From: CAIXLI01 sp964587125
GTDB taxonomy: Bacteria; Pseudomonadota; Alphaproteobacteria; UBA9219
DNA: 64,000 nucleotides
Direction: 5' to 3'
NCBI GenBank assembly: GCA_964587125.1
Contig: CAZPKC010000010.1
Span: forward strand, 1-64,000
Of the stretch, positions 24,455 through 33,677 are shown piece by piece. The position numbers were made by a program, and so were the translations under genes. A model generated the notes under the pieces. The model saw nothing but the letters and a program-made list of their open reading frames with translations, was not told where the DNA came from and did no database searches. The stretch's first letter is position 1. Each line of letters opens with the position of its first letter.

Positions 24455-25813
24455 ATGTTGCGCATCAACGAGATTTTCGAAACAAACCGGATGATCGAGG
24501 AAAACAAGCTCGACGTTCGCACGATAACGATGGGCATTTCCTTGCGCGGATGCGGCGATCCCGACATCAAGGTTTTCTGCAAGAATATTTACGACAAAAT
24601 CACCCAAACGGCGAAAAATTTGGTGCGCGTCGGCGAGGATATCGAAGCCGAATTCGGCATTCCCATCATCAACAAGCGCGTTTCCGTGACGCCCATCGCC
24701 GTCGTCGCCGAAAGCTGCCGCGCGGACTCTTACGTTCCGGTCGCGGAAGCGATGGACAAAGCGGCCCAAGAACTCGGCGTCAATTTCATCGGCGGCTTTA
24801 CGGCGTTGGTCGATAAGCATGAAACCGAAGGCGACATCATCCTCATCAACTCCATACCCGAAGCCTTGGCGCGCACAGTGCGCGTCTGTTCCTCCGTCAA
24901 CATCGGCACGACGAAATCCGGCATTAATATGGATGCCGTGCGCCGGATGGGCGTCGTCGTCAAGCGCACGGCGGAACTAACTGCCGCGCAGGACGCCATC
25001 GGTTGCGCGAAACTCGTGATTTTCTGCAACGCCGTGCAGGACAACCCCTTTATGGCGGGAGCTTTTCACGGCGTCGGCGAGGGGGCGAGCGCGATCAACG
25101 TGGGAGTCAGCGGCCCTGGCGTCGTCAAGCACGCTTTGGAAAGCGTGCGCGGCCAATCCTTCGATATCGTCGCGGAAACGATCAAGCGAACGGCCTTTAA
25201 AATTACGCGCGTGGGGCAGCTTGTGGCGCAGGAAGCCTCGAAGCGTCTCGGCGTCAAAATGGGCATCATCGATCTGTCGCTTGCTCCTACGCCTGCAATC
25301 GGCGACAGCGTCGCGCATATTCTCGAGGAAATGGGCATCGAAAGCTGCGGCGCGCCAGGAACGACGGCCGCTTTGGCCCTCCTTAACGACGCCGTGAAGA
25401 AAGGCGGCCTTATGGCGGCCGAGCACGTCGGGGGGCTCAGCGGCGCGTTTATTCCCATTAGTGAAGACGCGGGCATGATCGCGGCCGTCGAGCGCGGAAG
25501 CCTGACGCTCGAAAAGCTCGAAGCCATGACGTGCGTTTGCTCGGTCGGCCTCGATATGATCGCAGTTCCGGGCGATACGTCTGCCTCGACTCTTTCGGCG
25601 ATCATCGCCGACGAAGCTGCCATCGGCATGATCAACAACAAAACCACGGCGGTGAGGCTCATACCGGTTCCGGATAAAAAGGTAGGCGATAATGTTCGAT
25701 TCGGCGGACTTTTGGGCCATTGCCCGATTATGGCGGTGAATAGCTTCAAATCCGACGATTTTATTGCCAGGGGAGGGCGAATCCCCGCTCCCTTAAGGAG
25801 TTTGACAAACTAA
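24455..25813 (+). CDS. PFL/UPF0210 (DUF711) family protein
   Basis: A 452-residue protein of the DUF711 family, whose fold relates to pyruvate formate-lyase and anaerobic reductases. Conserved blocks seen are TMGISLRGCGDPD, NKRVSVTPIAVVAE, FIGGFTALVDKHETEGD, NIGTTKSGINMDAVRRMG, GEGASAINVGVSGPGVV, and EDAGMIAAVERGSLTLEKLE. It is translated together with the ACT protein. The biochemical role is not established. Confidence 0.9.
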   Translation: MLRINEIFETNRMIEENKLDVRTITMGISLRGCGDPDIKVFCKNIYDKITQTAKNLVRVGEDIEAEFGIPIINKRVSVTPIAVVAESCRADSYVPVAEAMDKAAQELGVNFIGGFTALVDKHETEGDIILINSIPEALARTVRVCSSVNIGTTKSGINMDAVRRMGVVVKRTAELTAAQDAIGCAKLVIFCNAVQDNPFMAGAFHGVGEGASAINVGVSGPGVVKHALESVRGQSFDIVAETIKRTAFKITRVGQLVAQEASKRLGVKMGIIDLSLAPTPAIGDSVAHILEEMGIESCGAPGTTAALALLNDAVKKGGLMAAEHVGGLSGAFIPISEDAGMIAAVERGSLTLEKLEAMTCVCSVGLDMIAVPGDTSASTLSAIIADEAAIGMINNKTTAVRLIPVPDKKVGDNVRFGGLLGHCPIMAVNSFKSDDFIARGGRIPAPLRSLTN

Positions 25814-25884
25814 AATAAGTTCCGCCCGCGCGAAAAATGTTTTAAAGTCCGAGTCTTCCGGTTTTTGAGATTCTCCCAAAACCC

Positions 25885-26961
25885 ATGTCCGAAAACGCAG
25901 ACCTTGCTTTTGTGTTGCCGCCGCGCCGCGAGACTTTTCTCGCGCGCTATCCGCGCAATCTGAAGCTTGCGGTTACGGCGGTTCTTTTCGCCCTTTTGGT
26001 TCTGCCTCCGGCGGTGATTCACGGACAGCTTCGCCGCCAAATAGAAAACACCGCGCCCATGCCGGCTTTTGTTAAAGAAAAAAAGGTCGAGAAATGGATT
26101 TCGGGAAACAAAAAGATCGAATCGGACGTCAACGCGCCCGCGCTTAACGATCAGGACGACCGCAGCGTTAAACTCATTCCGGCCCCCGACAGCAGAGTGA
26201 CGCAGGACACGGCGGAAGGCAGCCTGCCGCGCATCAGCGAAGACGGCGCGCGTCCGTGGCAGGTTTACTCGCGCCCCTTCAACGAAGCCGACAAGCGCCC
26301 GCGCATCGCGGTCGTGATTACGGATTTGGGCATGTCGCGCGCGATCACCGATCAGGCCATCGCGCAAACGCCGCCCACGGTGACGCTTTCGTTCGATTCA
26401 GAAGGCCCCGTGATCGCGGCATGGGGCATTCGCGCGCGGCAGGACGGGCATGAAATCCTTCTGCAGATTCCAGTCGAGCCGTTCGATTATCCGCGCAGCG
26501 ATCCTGGGCCTGACACGCTTCTCGGCAACTTGCCCAACAGCGAAAATCTGATGCGGTTTTTAAAAACGCTGCACCGCGCGACGGGATATATCGGCATTAC
26601 GACGACTTTCGGCTCGCGCTTTACGTCTGATCCGACGAAATTCGACCCGATTCTGCAGCAACTGCGCGACCGGGGGCTGATGGTGCTCGATTCCCGCGTC
26701 GTTCCGCGCGGCGTCGTGACGGATATGGCGCGCAACGCGGGCGTTCCCGTGGCAACGGTCACACAGCGACTTGATTCGGATTTGGATCCGGACGCCATCG
26801 CGGCGACGCTCGAGGACTTGGAAAAAACCGCGCGGCAAACCGGTCGTGCGATAGGCATAACGACCGCGACACCCGTGATGATCAGCCAATTACAGGCATG
26901 GGCGAAGACATTGCCGGAACACGGCATCGCTTTGGCTCCCCTTAGCGCGATGGTTCAGTAG
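25885..26961 (+). CDS. Divergent polysaccharide deacetylase family protein
   Basis: A 358-residue protein with one N-terminal membrane helix (about 30-50) and a periplasmic domain of the divergent polysaccharide deacetylase (YibQ) family: RIAVVITDLGMSRAITDQAI, VTLSFDSEGP, ILLQIPVEPFDYPRSDPGPD, LLGNLP. The usual Zn ligands of true deacetylases are only partly conserved in this family. Role in the cell envelope inferred from family. Confidence 0.85.
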   Translation: MSENADLAFVLPPRRETFLARYPRNLKLAVTAVLFALLVLPPAVIHGQLRRQIENTAPMPAFVKEKKVEKWISGNKKIESDVNAPALNDQDDRSVKLIPAPDSRVTQDTAEGSLPRISEDGARPWQVYSRPFNEADKRPRIAVVITDLGMSRAITDQAIAQTPPTVTLSFDSEGPVIAAWGIRARQDGHEILLQIPVEPFDYPRSDPGPDTLLGNLPNSENLMRFLKTLHRATGYIGITTTFGSRFTSDPTKFDPILQQLRDRGLMVLDSRVVPRGVVTDMARNAGVPVATVTQRLDSDLDPDAIAATLEDLEKTARQTGRAIGITTATPVMISQLQAWAKTLPEHGIALAPLSAMVQ

Positions 26962-27038
26962 ACCCCTTGCATAACCGCGACTCTAATGGGAAACTACGTT
27001 CCTCCTTTTTCTTGCCGCTGCGGACGATGCAAGAGGTC
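26961..27038. repeat. Short palindromic repeat element
   Basis: GACCCCTTGCAT near 26961-26972 is mirrored by ATGCAAGAGGTC near 27025-27036 (11 of 12 positions). The inner CCTTGCATAACC matches the end of the larger element at 62001-62181. It fills the gap before rppH, so it looks like a dispersed, possibly IS-derived repeat. Confidence 0.5.
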
Positions 27039-27043
27039 GTATA

Positions 27044-27619
27044 ATGTCGATGGAAATTGATTTGAAAAAACTGCCGTATCGCCACGGCGTCGGCATATGC
27101 CTTTTTAACGCGAACGGATTGGTGCTCATGGCGGAACGCCGCGACCGTCGCGGCGCGTGGCAAATGCCCCAAGGAGGAGTGCAAAAAGACGAAGAGCTTG
27201 CCAAAGCTGTCCTGCGGGAGATGAAAGAGGAAATAGGCACCTCGAACGCCCGCATCATCGCCCGGGTTCCGGAAATCCTTCATTACGAATTTCCCGATTG
27301 GCTGCAAAACCGCCGCATCGGCAGGGACGAAGCCAACCACGCCGTCTTTCGCGGCAAATACAGGGGGCAACAACAGGATTGGTTTGCCTTGCGCTTTTTG
27401 GGGCAGGACAGCGAAATCGATTTGTCAGGAAAAGACGAGCCCGAATTGCCGGAATTTGTGGCATGGAAATGGGTTCCTTTAAAAGAAACACCCGCGATGA
27501 TCGTGTCTTTCAAAAAACCTGCGTATGACCGCGTCGTGGAAGCCTTCTCGCCCATCGGCGAAGCGCTCGCGCGCGGCGAAGATTTTCCGGAATTAGTCGG
27601 ACAAGAGCAAACCACGTAA
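27044..27619 (+). CDS. rppH: RNA pyrophosphohydrolase
   Basis: A 191-residue Nudix hydrolase that removes pyrophosphate from the 5' end of mRNA to start decay. The Nudix box runs from G44 to T66 (GGVQKDEELAK, REMKEEIGT) and is complete. It also has the RppH hallmarks YRHGVGICLFN, WQMPQGG, and the C-terminal FVAWKWVPL. It lies just after the repeat element at 26961-27038. Confidence 0.9.
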   Translation: MSMEIDLKKLPYRHGVGICLFNANGLVLMAERRDRRGAWQMPQGGVQKDEELAKAVLREMKEEIGTSNARIIARVPEILHYEFPDWLQNRRIGRDEANHAVFRGKYRGQQQDWFALRFLGQDSEIDLSGKDEPELPEFVAWKWVPLKETPAMIVSFKKPAYDRVVEAFSPIGEALARGEDFPELVGQEQTT

Positions 27620-27736
27620 CGCTTTGAAAATGTTGTGAAAGCATTTTGTTTCGTTGAAAGTAAATCATGAAAAGTGTACATTACGGCATGTATTCGCAGC
27701 TTGAATTTAGCCGCTTTTATTTTAAGGAATTGTTTG

Positions 27737-28390
27737 ATGACCGGTAAAGCCCAATCTTTAAATTTGCGCAGGCGCATCGTGGAAAGTCCGCTGATGGTTC
27801 GTTTCAAAGACGGCGCAGACGACCTTTCTTCCCGTTTGCAGAAAACCGTAAATGAAAACGCGTATGTGATACGTTTCAAAAACAGCGCGAAAGAAATTCT
27901 TGGCGATCCGTCTGCGATTCCGGTGATCCTGGCGCCCGCCGTCGTTTTCTCCGCAATTTTTGGAGGCATTTTTGCCGGTATGCCTTCGATAGCAGCTGCG
28001 AGCATCTTGGATAAGGCCGCAGTTTTCGCTTATTTCGGTCTGATCTTTGGTCTTCCTTTTGCCGGGGTTGCAAGGCTGATTGATAAACAGTTTGAAATAA
28101 TCTCGGACGCGATTACGAAAAGAGGGGACAAACGAGAGCCAGAAAAACTTTCTCACGCGCTTCGTTATTATTTAGCCTATGCGGCTTTAAGCGCCCCGAG
28201 CGGAGTTGCAGGTGGCCTAAGCGGCGAAGCGGTTGTGCGCACGGTGATAACGCATCCGGCATTAAACGCCGCCGTTAACGCGACGCTAACCACAGCGCAA
28301 CACTACGCCCCCGTTGCGGCGATTTCTCTTATGGCGTCGTTGGTTGCGAAGAACTACCTTAATCATCGTCGAAAATTTAACAACGGCTAG
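27737..28390 (+). CDS. Hypothetical membrane protein
   Basis: About 217 residues with no recognised family. Hydrophobic segments at about residues 63-85 (VILAPAVVFSAIFGGIFAG), 95-112 (AAVFAYFGLIFGLPFAGVA), 145-165 and 195-210 suggest three or four membrane passes. The N-terminal part has two similar stretches (SPLMVRFKDGADDLSSRL and NAYVIRFKNSAKEIL). The start at 27737 follows AAGGA; a GTG at 27674 has no ribosome site. Confidence 0.6.
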   Translation: MTGKAQSLNLRRRIVESPLMVRFKDGADDLSSRLQKTVNENAYVIRFKNSAKEILGDPSAIPVILAPAVVFSAIFGGIFAGMPSIAAASILDKAAVFAYFGLIFGLPFAGVARLIDKQFEIISDAITKRGDKREPEKLSHALRYYLAYAALSAPSGVAGGLSGEAVVRTVITHPALNAAVNATLTTAQHYAPVAAISLMASLVAKNYLNHRRKFNNG

Positions 28391-28395
28391 GAAGT

Positions 28396-28800
28396 TCATC
28401 CCTTTCCGCTTATCGCCTCGATCACCACGAACGCCTGCGCCCAAGGCATATCGTCGGTAAGGCTTAAATGAATGACGGCTTTCATGCCCTTGGGCGTCAG
28501 TTTCTTGAGCCGATTCAACGCGCCGCCCTTTAATTCCATCGTCGGCTGGCCCGAAGGCAAATTGACGACGCCCATGTCGCGGAAATAGACGCCGCGATGA
28601 ATGCCGGTTCCCAAAGCCTTGGCGCAAGCTTCTTTGGCCGCAAAGCGCTTGGCAAAAGTCGCGATTTTATTAGTGCGCTTTCCAGCTTTGGCGCGTTCGG
28701 CGGGCGTAAAGACGCGCTTGACGAAACGTTCGCCATATCTTTCGAGCGTCTTGCCGATACGCTCGACGTTCGCCAAATCGCTACCGATGCCGATAATCAT
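28396..28800 (-). CDS. acpS: Holo-[acyl-carrier-protein] synthase
   Basis: A 134-residue phosphopantetheinyl transferase that activates ACP. The start is at 28800, the first Met of the conserved MIIGIGSDLANVERI; D8 and E57 (RFAAKEACAKALG) are the Mg2+ ligands. The ORF extends upstream without family similarity. Length and motifs are normal. Confidence 0.93.
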   Translation of the reverse strand: MIIGIGSDLANVERIGKTLERYGERFVKRVFTPAERAKAGKRTNKIATFAKRFAAKEACAKALGTGIHRGVYFRDMGVVNLPSGQPTMELKGGALNRLKKLTPKGMKAVIHLSLTDDMPWAQAFVVIEAISGKG

Positions 28801-28849
28801 GGAAGTATTATAGCACAGGAAGCGCGGGGAGAAAGCGCAAGGTTTTTGA

Positions 28850-28891
28850 GCGCGATATTTTAACATCGAATCAAAATTTGAAATATCGCGC
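28850..28891. repeat. Inverted repeat upstream of acpS
   Basis: GCGCGATATTT (28850-28860) and AAATATCGCGC (28881-28891) form a perfect 11-base inverted repeat with a 20-base A+T-rich loop. It lies 50 bases upstream of acpS in the promoter region. Confidence 0.6.
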
Positions 28892-28923
28892 GCAAGTTTT
28901 ACATTTTAGACCAGCGATTCACG

Positions 28924-28957
28924 TCTGACATTGAAGCGGAAGCGCTTCAATGTCAGA
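28924..28957. repeat. Strong 15-bp hairpin downstream of a hypothetical gene
   Basis: TCTGACATTGAAGCG (28924-28938) and its exact reverse complement (28943-28957) flank a 4-base loop (gaag). The flanks GACC and GGTC partly extend it. There is no T run, so it is not a standard terminator, although it lies just after the stop of the minus-strand gene at 28968. Confidence 0.75.
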
Positions 28958-28967
28958 TGATCGCGGT

Positions 28968-29411
28968 CTAGCCGCAGGTAAGTTTTCGGAAGTCCTGGCC
29001 GGCGGCGCAAGCGCCGAAAGAAACGGTCGGGGGAGGAACCCAGTCGAAATCATCGCTTCCGAACCCCTCTTCCTCATCGCTCAGAAAAGGAAGAAGGTTT
29101 TTAACTGCAGCTCCGAAACGGCCAAGCAAGGACTTTCCCGCCGCGCTTGATTTTTTTGCCGTCGAGCTTTTTGGGGAGGGGGCAACGTCAACTATGGCCG
29201 CGATCAGATCGGCTTTTTTGTGCCCTTCCCGAAAAGGGGTCATCGTAAACGTGGGATGCGGGTCTTCGCGCTTATAATCGGGATCAAGGGTCGAGTAACT
29301 TCCTATGGCCGCAGCTTTGCGGTCTGGCATCGATACAGACACGCCCCCCAACGATCTTAAAGGATCGTAACGGCCCGGAACATTTCGTTCTCGCGCAAAA
29401 GAGAGCATCAT
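28968..29411 (-). CDS. Hypothetical protein
   Basis: About 147 residues from the ATG at 29411, which follows GGAG. The middle (MPDRKAAAIGSYSTLDPDYK; HPTFTMTPFREGHKKADLIAAIV) and the acidic C-terminal tail (LSDEEEGFGSDDFDW) look like a real protein, but I recognise no family. No signal peptide or membrane segment is obvious. Confidence 0.45.
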   Translation of the reverse strand: MMLSFARERNVPGRYDPLRSLGGVSVSMPDRKAAAIGSYSTLDPDYKREDPHPTFTMTPFREGHKKADLIAAIVDVAPSPKSSTAKKSSAAGKSLLGRFGAAVKNLLPFLSDEEEGFGSDDFDWVPPPTVSFGACAAGQDFRKLTCG

Positions 29412-29583
29412 AATAACAAGCTCCAGCACGGAAGAAGTCTATCACAAAAACCGCCAAAAGTCCCGCGAATACAATACTTGTGAAGCTTTTTGTTGGTTAA
29501 TTTTTCTAAAGGATTTCGTCGGAGTTGAAGACGCCGTCCGGTTTTGGCATGGTGAGGCTCTTTCTTTTTACCCGGTTTTTTAG

Positions 29584-32256
29584 ATGCCCGCCGTTCAACC
29601 CTCTTTTCTTCCCGGCCTTCCGGATGTGGAAACGGCGACGCCTTTGCTGGCGCAGTATTTCGCGGTCAAGAAGCAGCATGAAGATTGTCTGCTCTTTTTC
29701 CGCCTCGGCGATTTTTATGAAATGTTCTTCGACGATGCGCAAACGGCCTCAAAGGCGCTCGACATCGCGCTGACGCGGCGCGGGCAATATCAAGGGCAAG
29801 ACGTGCCGATGTGCGGCGTTCCGGCGCATTCTTACGAAAGCTACGTGGCGAAATTGATCCGCGCGGGCTTTCGTGTCGCCATCTGCGAACAGCAAGAATC
29901 CCCCGAGGAAGCAAAAAAACGCGGAAACAAATCGATCGTCACGCGCGAAGTCATTCGCATCATCACGCCAGGAACATTGACGGAAGACAGCTTGCTCGAC
30001 GCGCGCGCCGCTAACATTCTGGCTTGTCTGACAAGCGTCGGCGACGACATCTCGCTCGCATGGTGCGATATCGTCGCGGGACAAATTTTTTCTCAAAACG
30101 CGGCGATTGCCGATCTGCAAGGCATTTTGGCGCGTTTGGACGCGAGCGAAATACTGATCTCCCAGCGCCTCGTCGAAAATCCGGACCTGTTCGAGATTCT
30201 GGCGCCGTGGCGCGCGCAGCTCGCGCCGCAGCCCAACAGCCGCTTTGACAGCGACAACGCCAAACGGCGCGTGATGGAAATCTATCAAGTCGGAGATCTT
30301 AAAGCTTTCGGCGATTTTTCGCGCGGCGAGATCGCGGCGCTCGGAGCCTTGCTAGATTATATCGAACTGACGCAAAAAACGGATTTGAAGCATTTTTCGA
30401 GGCCGCGAAAAGCGGGAGCCTCGCAAGTGACGATCGACGCCTCGACGCGCCGCAATCTGGAGCTGACCCGCGCGCTTTCGGGCGACAGGAAGGGCAGCCT
30501 TCTCGACGCGATCGACTGCACGGAAACGGGGGCAGGAGCGAGGGCATTGGCGTCGCGGCTGACGTCGCCCTTGACCGATTCCGCCGCCATCGTTTTGCGC
30601 CTTGACGAAGTGGAATTCTTTATTGGCGCGACACCTCTGCGCGAGAAAATCCGCGCCGCTTTGCGCTGCACGCCCGATCTGGAACGCGCCTTGGCGCGCC
30701 TTGCGTTGGGACGCGGAGGACCCCGCGACCTCGCTTCCGTTCGCAATGCCCTGCAAAGGGCCGAAGAAATTCGAAGCGCGCTTTTGGAAATTCCAAAAAT
30801 GCCAACGCTTCTGCGCGAGGAAACCAAAAACTTGGGCGAACATAACGCGCTTATCGACAAACTGGAACGCGCTTTGGCCCCTGATTTGCCGATGCTGGCG
30901 AGAGACGGGAATTTCATCGCGCGCGGCTTCGCGGCGCAGCTCGACGAGCTTATTACGCTGCGCGACGACGGGCGGCGTTTGATCGCGAGCTTGCAGCAAA
31001 AATATAAAACAAAATCGAGCATCGCGACGCTCAAGATCAAGCACAATCAAGTCATCGGCTACCACATCGAAGTCACGCCTTCGCAAGCGGACAGGCTTCT
31101 TGCCGACAAAGACACGTTCATTCATCGCCAGACGTTAGCGACATCCGCGCGATTCACGACGGTCGAATTGTCGGAACTGGAACGCAAAATCACCGAAGCG
31201 GCCGACAAAGCGCTTGCGGTTGAAATACAGCTTTTCGCCGACCTGACGCAGGAAGTCGTTTCGCATCTTCCCGATTTGCGCCAAACGGCGCAGGTACTGG
31301 CGTCTTTGGATGTCGCGTCCTCTCTGGCCGAACTGGCCGTTCATCAAAACTATGCGCGGCCTGTGGTTGATAACTCTTTGGCGTTCGAAATCAAAGACGG
31401 GCGGCACCCGGTCGTCGAGCAGGCCTTGCGCCAAAGCGGCACCAACGCGGCGTTTATCTCCAACGAATGCGACCTCGCGCCGGACAAGCGTTTATGGCTT
31501 CTGACGGGACCTAATATGGCGGGCAAATCGACCTTCCTGCGCCAGAACGCGCTTATCGCGCTTTTAGCGCAAATGGGGTCGTTCGTTCCCGCAACTTCGG
31601 CGCATATCGGCGTGATCGACCGTTTATTCAGTCGCGTGGGCGCGGCAGACGATCTCGCGGCGGGGCGTTCGACGTTTATGGTCGAAATGGTCGAAACGGC
31701 CGCCATTTTGAATCAGGCGGGCGAGCGTTCTTTGGTCATTCTCGACGAGATCGGGCGCGGAACGGCGACCTATGACGGGCTTTCGATCGCGTGGGCGGTT
31801 TTGGAACATTTGCACGAGATCAACAAATGCCGCGCTTTGTTCGCCACGCATTATCACGAGCTGACCGCGCTGAACGGCAAACTGCCCTCCCTTTATTGCG
31901 CCACGATGCGCATCAAGGAATGGGAAAACAAAATCGTTTTTCTGCACGAAGTGGTTGCGGGCATGGCGGACCGTTCGTACGGCATTCATGTCGCCCAAAT
32001 GGCAGGGTTGCCTCCGTCGGCGATTGCGCGCGCGACCCAAGTGCTGACGGAGTTGGAGCGCGAGAAAACCGCCGCAGGAAAAACGGAAAACGCTCTCGCT
32101 AAAAATCTTCCCGCTTTCGACGCCAAAGCCGACGCCGCGCCGAAACAAAAACTTCTAAAGCCTGAACTCGACGCCGTTCTCTCCTCTCTCGACCCCGACG
32201 CCCTGAACCCCAAACAGGCGCTCGATGTCCTCTATAAAATAAAGGGCTTGGTGTGA
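29584..32256 (+). CDS. mutS: DNA mismatch repair protein MutS
   Basis: An 890-residue mismatch-binding ATPase. Domain I has the Phe-x-Glu mismatch motif in GDFYEMFFDDA, followed by connector, core and clamp. Walker A is GPNMAGKSTFLRQNAL (about residues 641-655), Walker B is VILDEIGRGTATYDG, then FATHYHELTAL and GIHVAQMAGLP. The last ~70 residues include the tail DPDALNPKQALDVLYKIK. It overlaps the next gene by four bases. Length and motifs are normal. Confidence 0.97.
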   Translation: MPAVQPSFLPGLPDVETATPLLAQYFAVKKQHEDCLLFFRLGDFYEMFFDDAQTASKALDIALTRRGQYQGQDVPMCGVPAHSYESYVAKLIRAGFRVAICEQQESPEEAKKRGNKSIVTREVIRIITPGTLTEDSLLDARAANILACLTSVGDDISLAWCDIVAGQIFSQNAAIADLQGILARLDASEILISQRLVENPDLFEILAPWRAQLAPQPNSRFDSDNAKRRVMEIYQVGDLKAFGDFSRGEIAALGALLDYIELTQKTDLKHFSRPRKAGASQVTIDASTRRNLELTRALSGDRKGSLLDAIDCTETGAGARALASRLTSPLTDSAAIVLRLDEVEFFIGATPLREKIRAALRCTPDLERALARLALGRGGPRDLASVRNALQRAEEIRSALLEIPKMPTLLREETKNLGEHNALIDKLERALAPDLPMLARDGNFIARGFAAQLDELITLRDDGRRLIASLQQKYKTKSSIATLKIKHNQVIGYHIEVTPSQADRLLADKDTFIHRQTLATSARFTTVELSELERKITEAADKALAVEIQLFADLTQEVVSHLPDLRQTAQVLASLDVASSLAELAVHQNYARPVVDNSLAFEIKDGRHPVVEQALRQSGTNAAFISNECDLAPDKRLWLLTGPNMAGKSTFLRQNALIALLAQMGSFVPATSAHIGVIDRLFSRVGAADDLAAGRSTFMVEMVETAAILNQAGERSLVILDEIGRGTATYDGLSIAWAVLEHLHEINKCRALFATHYHELTALNGKLPSLYCATMRIKEWENKIVFLHEVVAGMADRSYGIHVAQMAGLPPSAIARATQVLTELEREKTAAGKTENALAKNLPAFDAKADAAPKQKLLKPELDAVLSSLDPDALNPKQALDVLYKIKGLV

Positions 32257-33104
32257 AAATCACGCTCACGATAGATTTGGAAGACCCCACGCTGCGCTAT
32301 GCGCCGGACGGACGGTATATCCCGATGACAAAACACATTCTGGATTTATGCGACGAAACGGGAAACCGCAAGGCCACGTTTTTTACCGTCGGCCGCGTGG
32401 CGCAAGTCGCGCCCCAACTTATCCGCGACATCGCCGAACGCGGCCACGAAATCGCCTATCATTCGCACGATCATGTTTCCCTGACGCAGGAAGAGCCACA
32501 GCGTTTTCGCCGCGAGTGCGCCGAGGACAAAGACCGCCTCGAACAACTGGCGGGAAAAAGCGTGATCGGGTTTCGTGCGCCGCGTTTTTCCTTGACCCCG
32601 CAAACTCTCTGGGCGCTCGATGTTTTAAAGGAATTGGGGTTCCGTTATTCGTCCAGCGTCATGCCGACGGAAGTTTCATTATTCGGTTTTCCCGGAGCCC
32701 CGTCGCAGTCGCGGTTGCGGGGAGCCCTCGAAGAGGGCGTACCGCAGAGCAGTCGCGACGAAAAAATAAATACCCCCTTCATGTGGCCGAACGGCATGAT
32801 CGAATTTCCTTTGCCCGTGGCCCCGATCGGCAAATATCGCCTGCCCTATTTGGGAGGCATATATCTTTACACGATGCCTTTTTTCGCCGTCCGCGCGTTT
32901 CTGGCCAAGGCGCGCGCAGAAGAAGTCTTATGGACATATGCGCATCCTTACGATTTCGACAACGGCGAAAAATTTCTTCGCATGGCAAAGACGCCATTTT
33001 GGATAAGCTTCGTTTTGTGGCGCGCGCGGCGGGGAGCCGCGAAAAAAATCCGTAAAGTTTTAGAATTAGGTTCTGCTCCGCCCTTATGCGAGCGTTTACC
33101 CTAA
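32253..33104 (+). CDS. Polysaccharide deacetylase family protein
   Basis: A 283-residue NodB-type deacetylase with GTG start overlapping the mutS stop. D8 (TIDLED), ATFFTVGRVAQVAPQLIRDI, H70/H74 in AYHSHDHV, and RAPRFSLTPQTLWALDVLKE are the family motifs. The C-terminal region (WTYAHPYDFDNGEKF) is of the exopolysaccharide or peptidoglycan deacetylase type. No signal peptide is seen. Substrate unknown. Confidence 0.85.
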   Translation: MKITLTIDLEDPTLRYAPDGRYIPMTKHILDLCDETGNRKATFFTVGRVAQVAPQLIRDIAERGHEIAYHSHDHVSLTQEEPQRFRRECAEDKDRLEQLAGKSVIGFRAPRFSLTPQTLWALDVLKELGFRYSSSVMPTEVSLFGFPGAPSQSRLRGALEEGVPQSSRDEKINTPFMWPNGMIEFPLPVAPIGKYRLPYLGGIYLYTMPFFAVRAFLAKARAEEVLWTYAHPYDFDNGEKFLRMAKTPFWISFVLWRARRGAAKKIRKVLELGSAPPLCERLP

Positions 33105-33200
33105 CCGTTGAAAACAAGGGAAAAACGGCGCTTTATTCATCGTAAACGCAAACCAACGCGTTCAATTTCTTCACGTTTTTTTACGGAAGTTTCCGCAAAT

Positions 33201-33215
33201 TAACCTTACCGGTTA
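33201..33215. promoter_or_regulatory. Palindrome upstream of sciP
   Basis: TAACC-ttacc-GGTTA, perfect 5-base arms, about 80 bases before sciP. The arms recall the TTAACC/GGTTAA half-sites of CtrA boxes, but the spacing is not the canonical seven bases. It may be a regulator site; this is a weak inference. Confidence 0.35.
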
Positions 33216-33294
33216 GGCATATTTTAAAGGTTTCGGTGTATGCTCGCCTTTGTATCGAGAATTCCATTTTTATTTTTTTTAGGGAGTCCAAATT

Positions 33295-33615
33295 ATGAGT
33301 CAGAAAAAGTCCTTCTCGACGTCCGGGGATCAAGTCAAGATCGTCCGCATCTCGCGCGACAAGAGCCTCAATCATCTCCCGCCGCCCAACACGTTGCGCT
33401 GGGTTGTGCGCCGCAAGGCGCAAGTCGTCTCGGCCGTGCGCAACGGCCTTCTGTCCTTCACCGAAGCGTGCCAACGCTATCGGCTGTCGGAGGAAGAGTT
33501 CCAATCGTGGATCAATTTGCTCGATCATCACGGCGTGCGGGGCCTGAGGGCCACGCGCATGCAGGAATATCGTCCTGCGGAAGAGCGCCGTTCGGCTGAA
33601 GCCGTCGCGGAGTAA
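33295..33615 (+). CDS. sciP: CtrA inhibitor SciP (DUF1153)
   Basis: A 106-residue basic HTH protein of the DUF1153 family: PPPNTLRWVVRRKAQVVSAV, NGLLSFTEACQRYRLSEEEF, and WINLLDHHGVRGLRATRMQEY. In Caulobacter SciP binds CtrA and blocks its activation of target promoters. With ctrA in the same window, the CtrA regulatory module is well represented. A terminator follows at 33643. Confidence 0.93.
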   Translation: MSQKKSFSTSGDQVKIVRISRDKSLNHLPPPNTLRWVVRRKAQVVSAVRNGLLSFTEACQRYRLSEEEFQSWINLLDHHGVRGLRATRMQEYRPAEERRSAEAVAE

Positions 33616-33642
33616 TACCAAAAACCCGAGTCAGAGGATCGG

Positions 33643-33676
33643 GGGAGCGGGGAAATCGCCATTCCCGCTCCCTTTT
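33643..33676 (+). terminator. Terminator after sciP
   Basis: GGGAGCGGG (33643-33651) pairs with CCCGCTCCC (33664-33672), followed by four T residues. Confidence 0.8.
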
Positions 33677-33677
33677 A

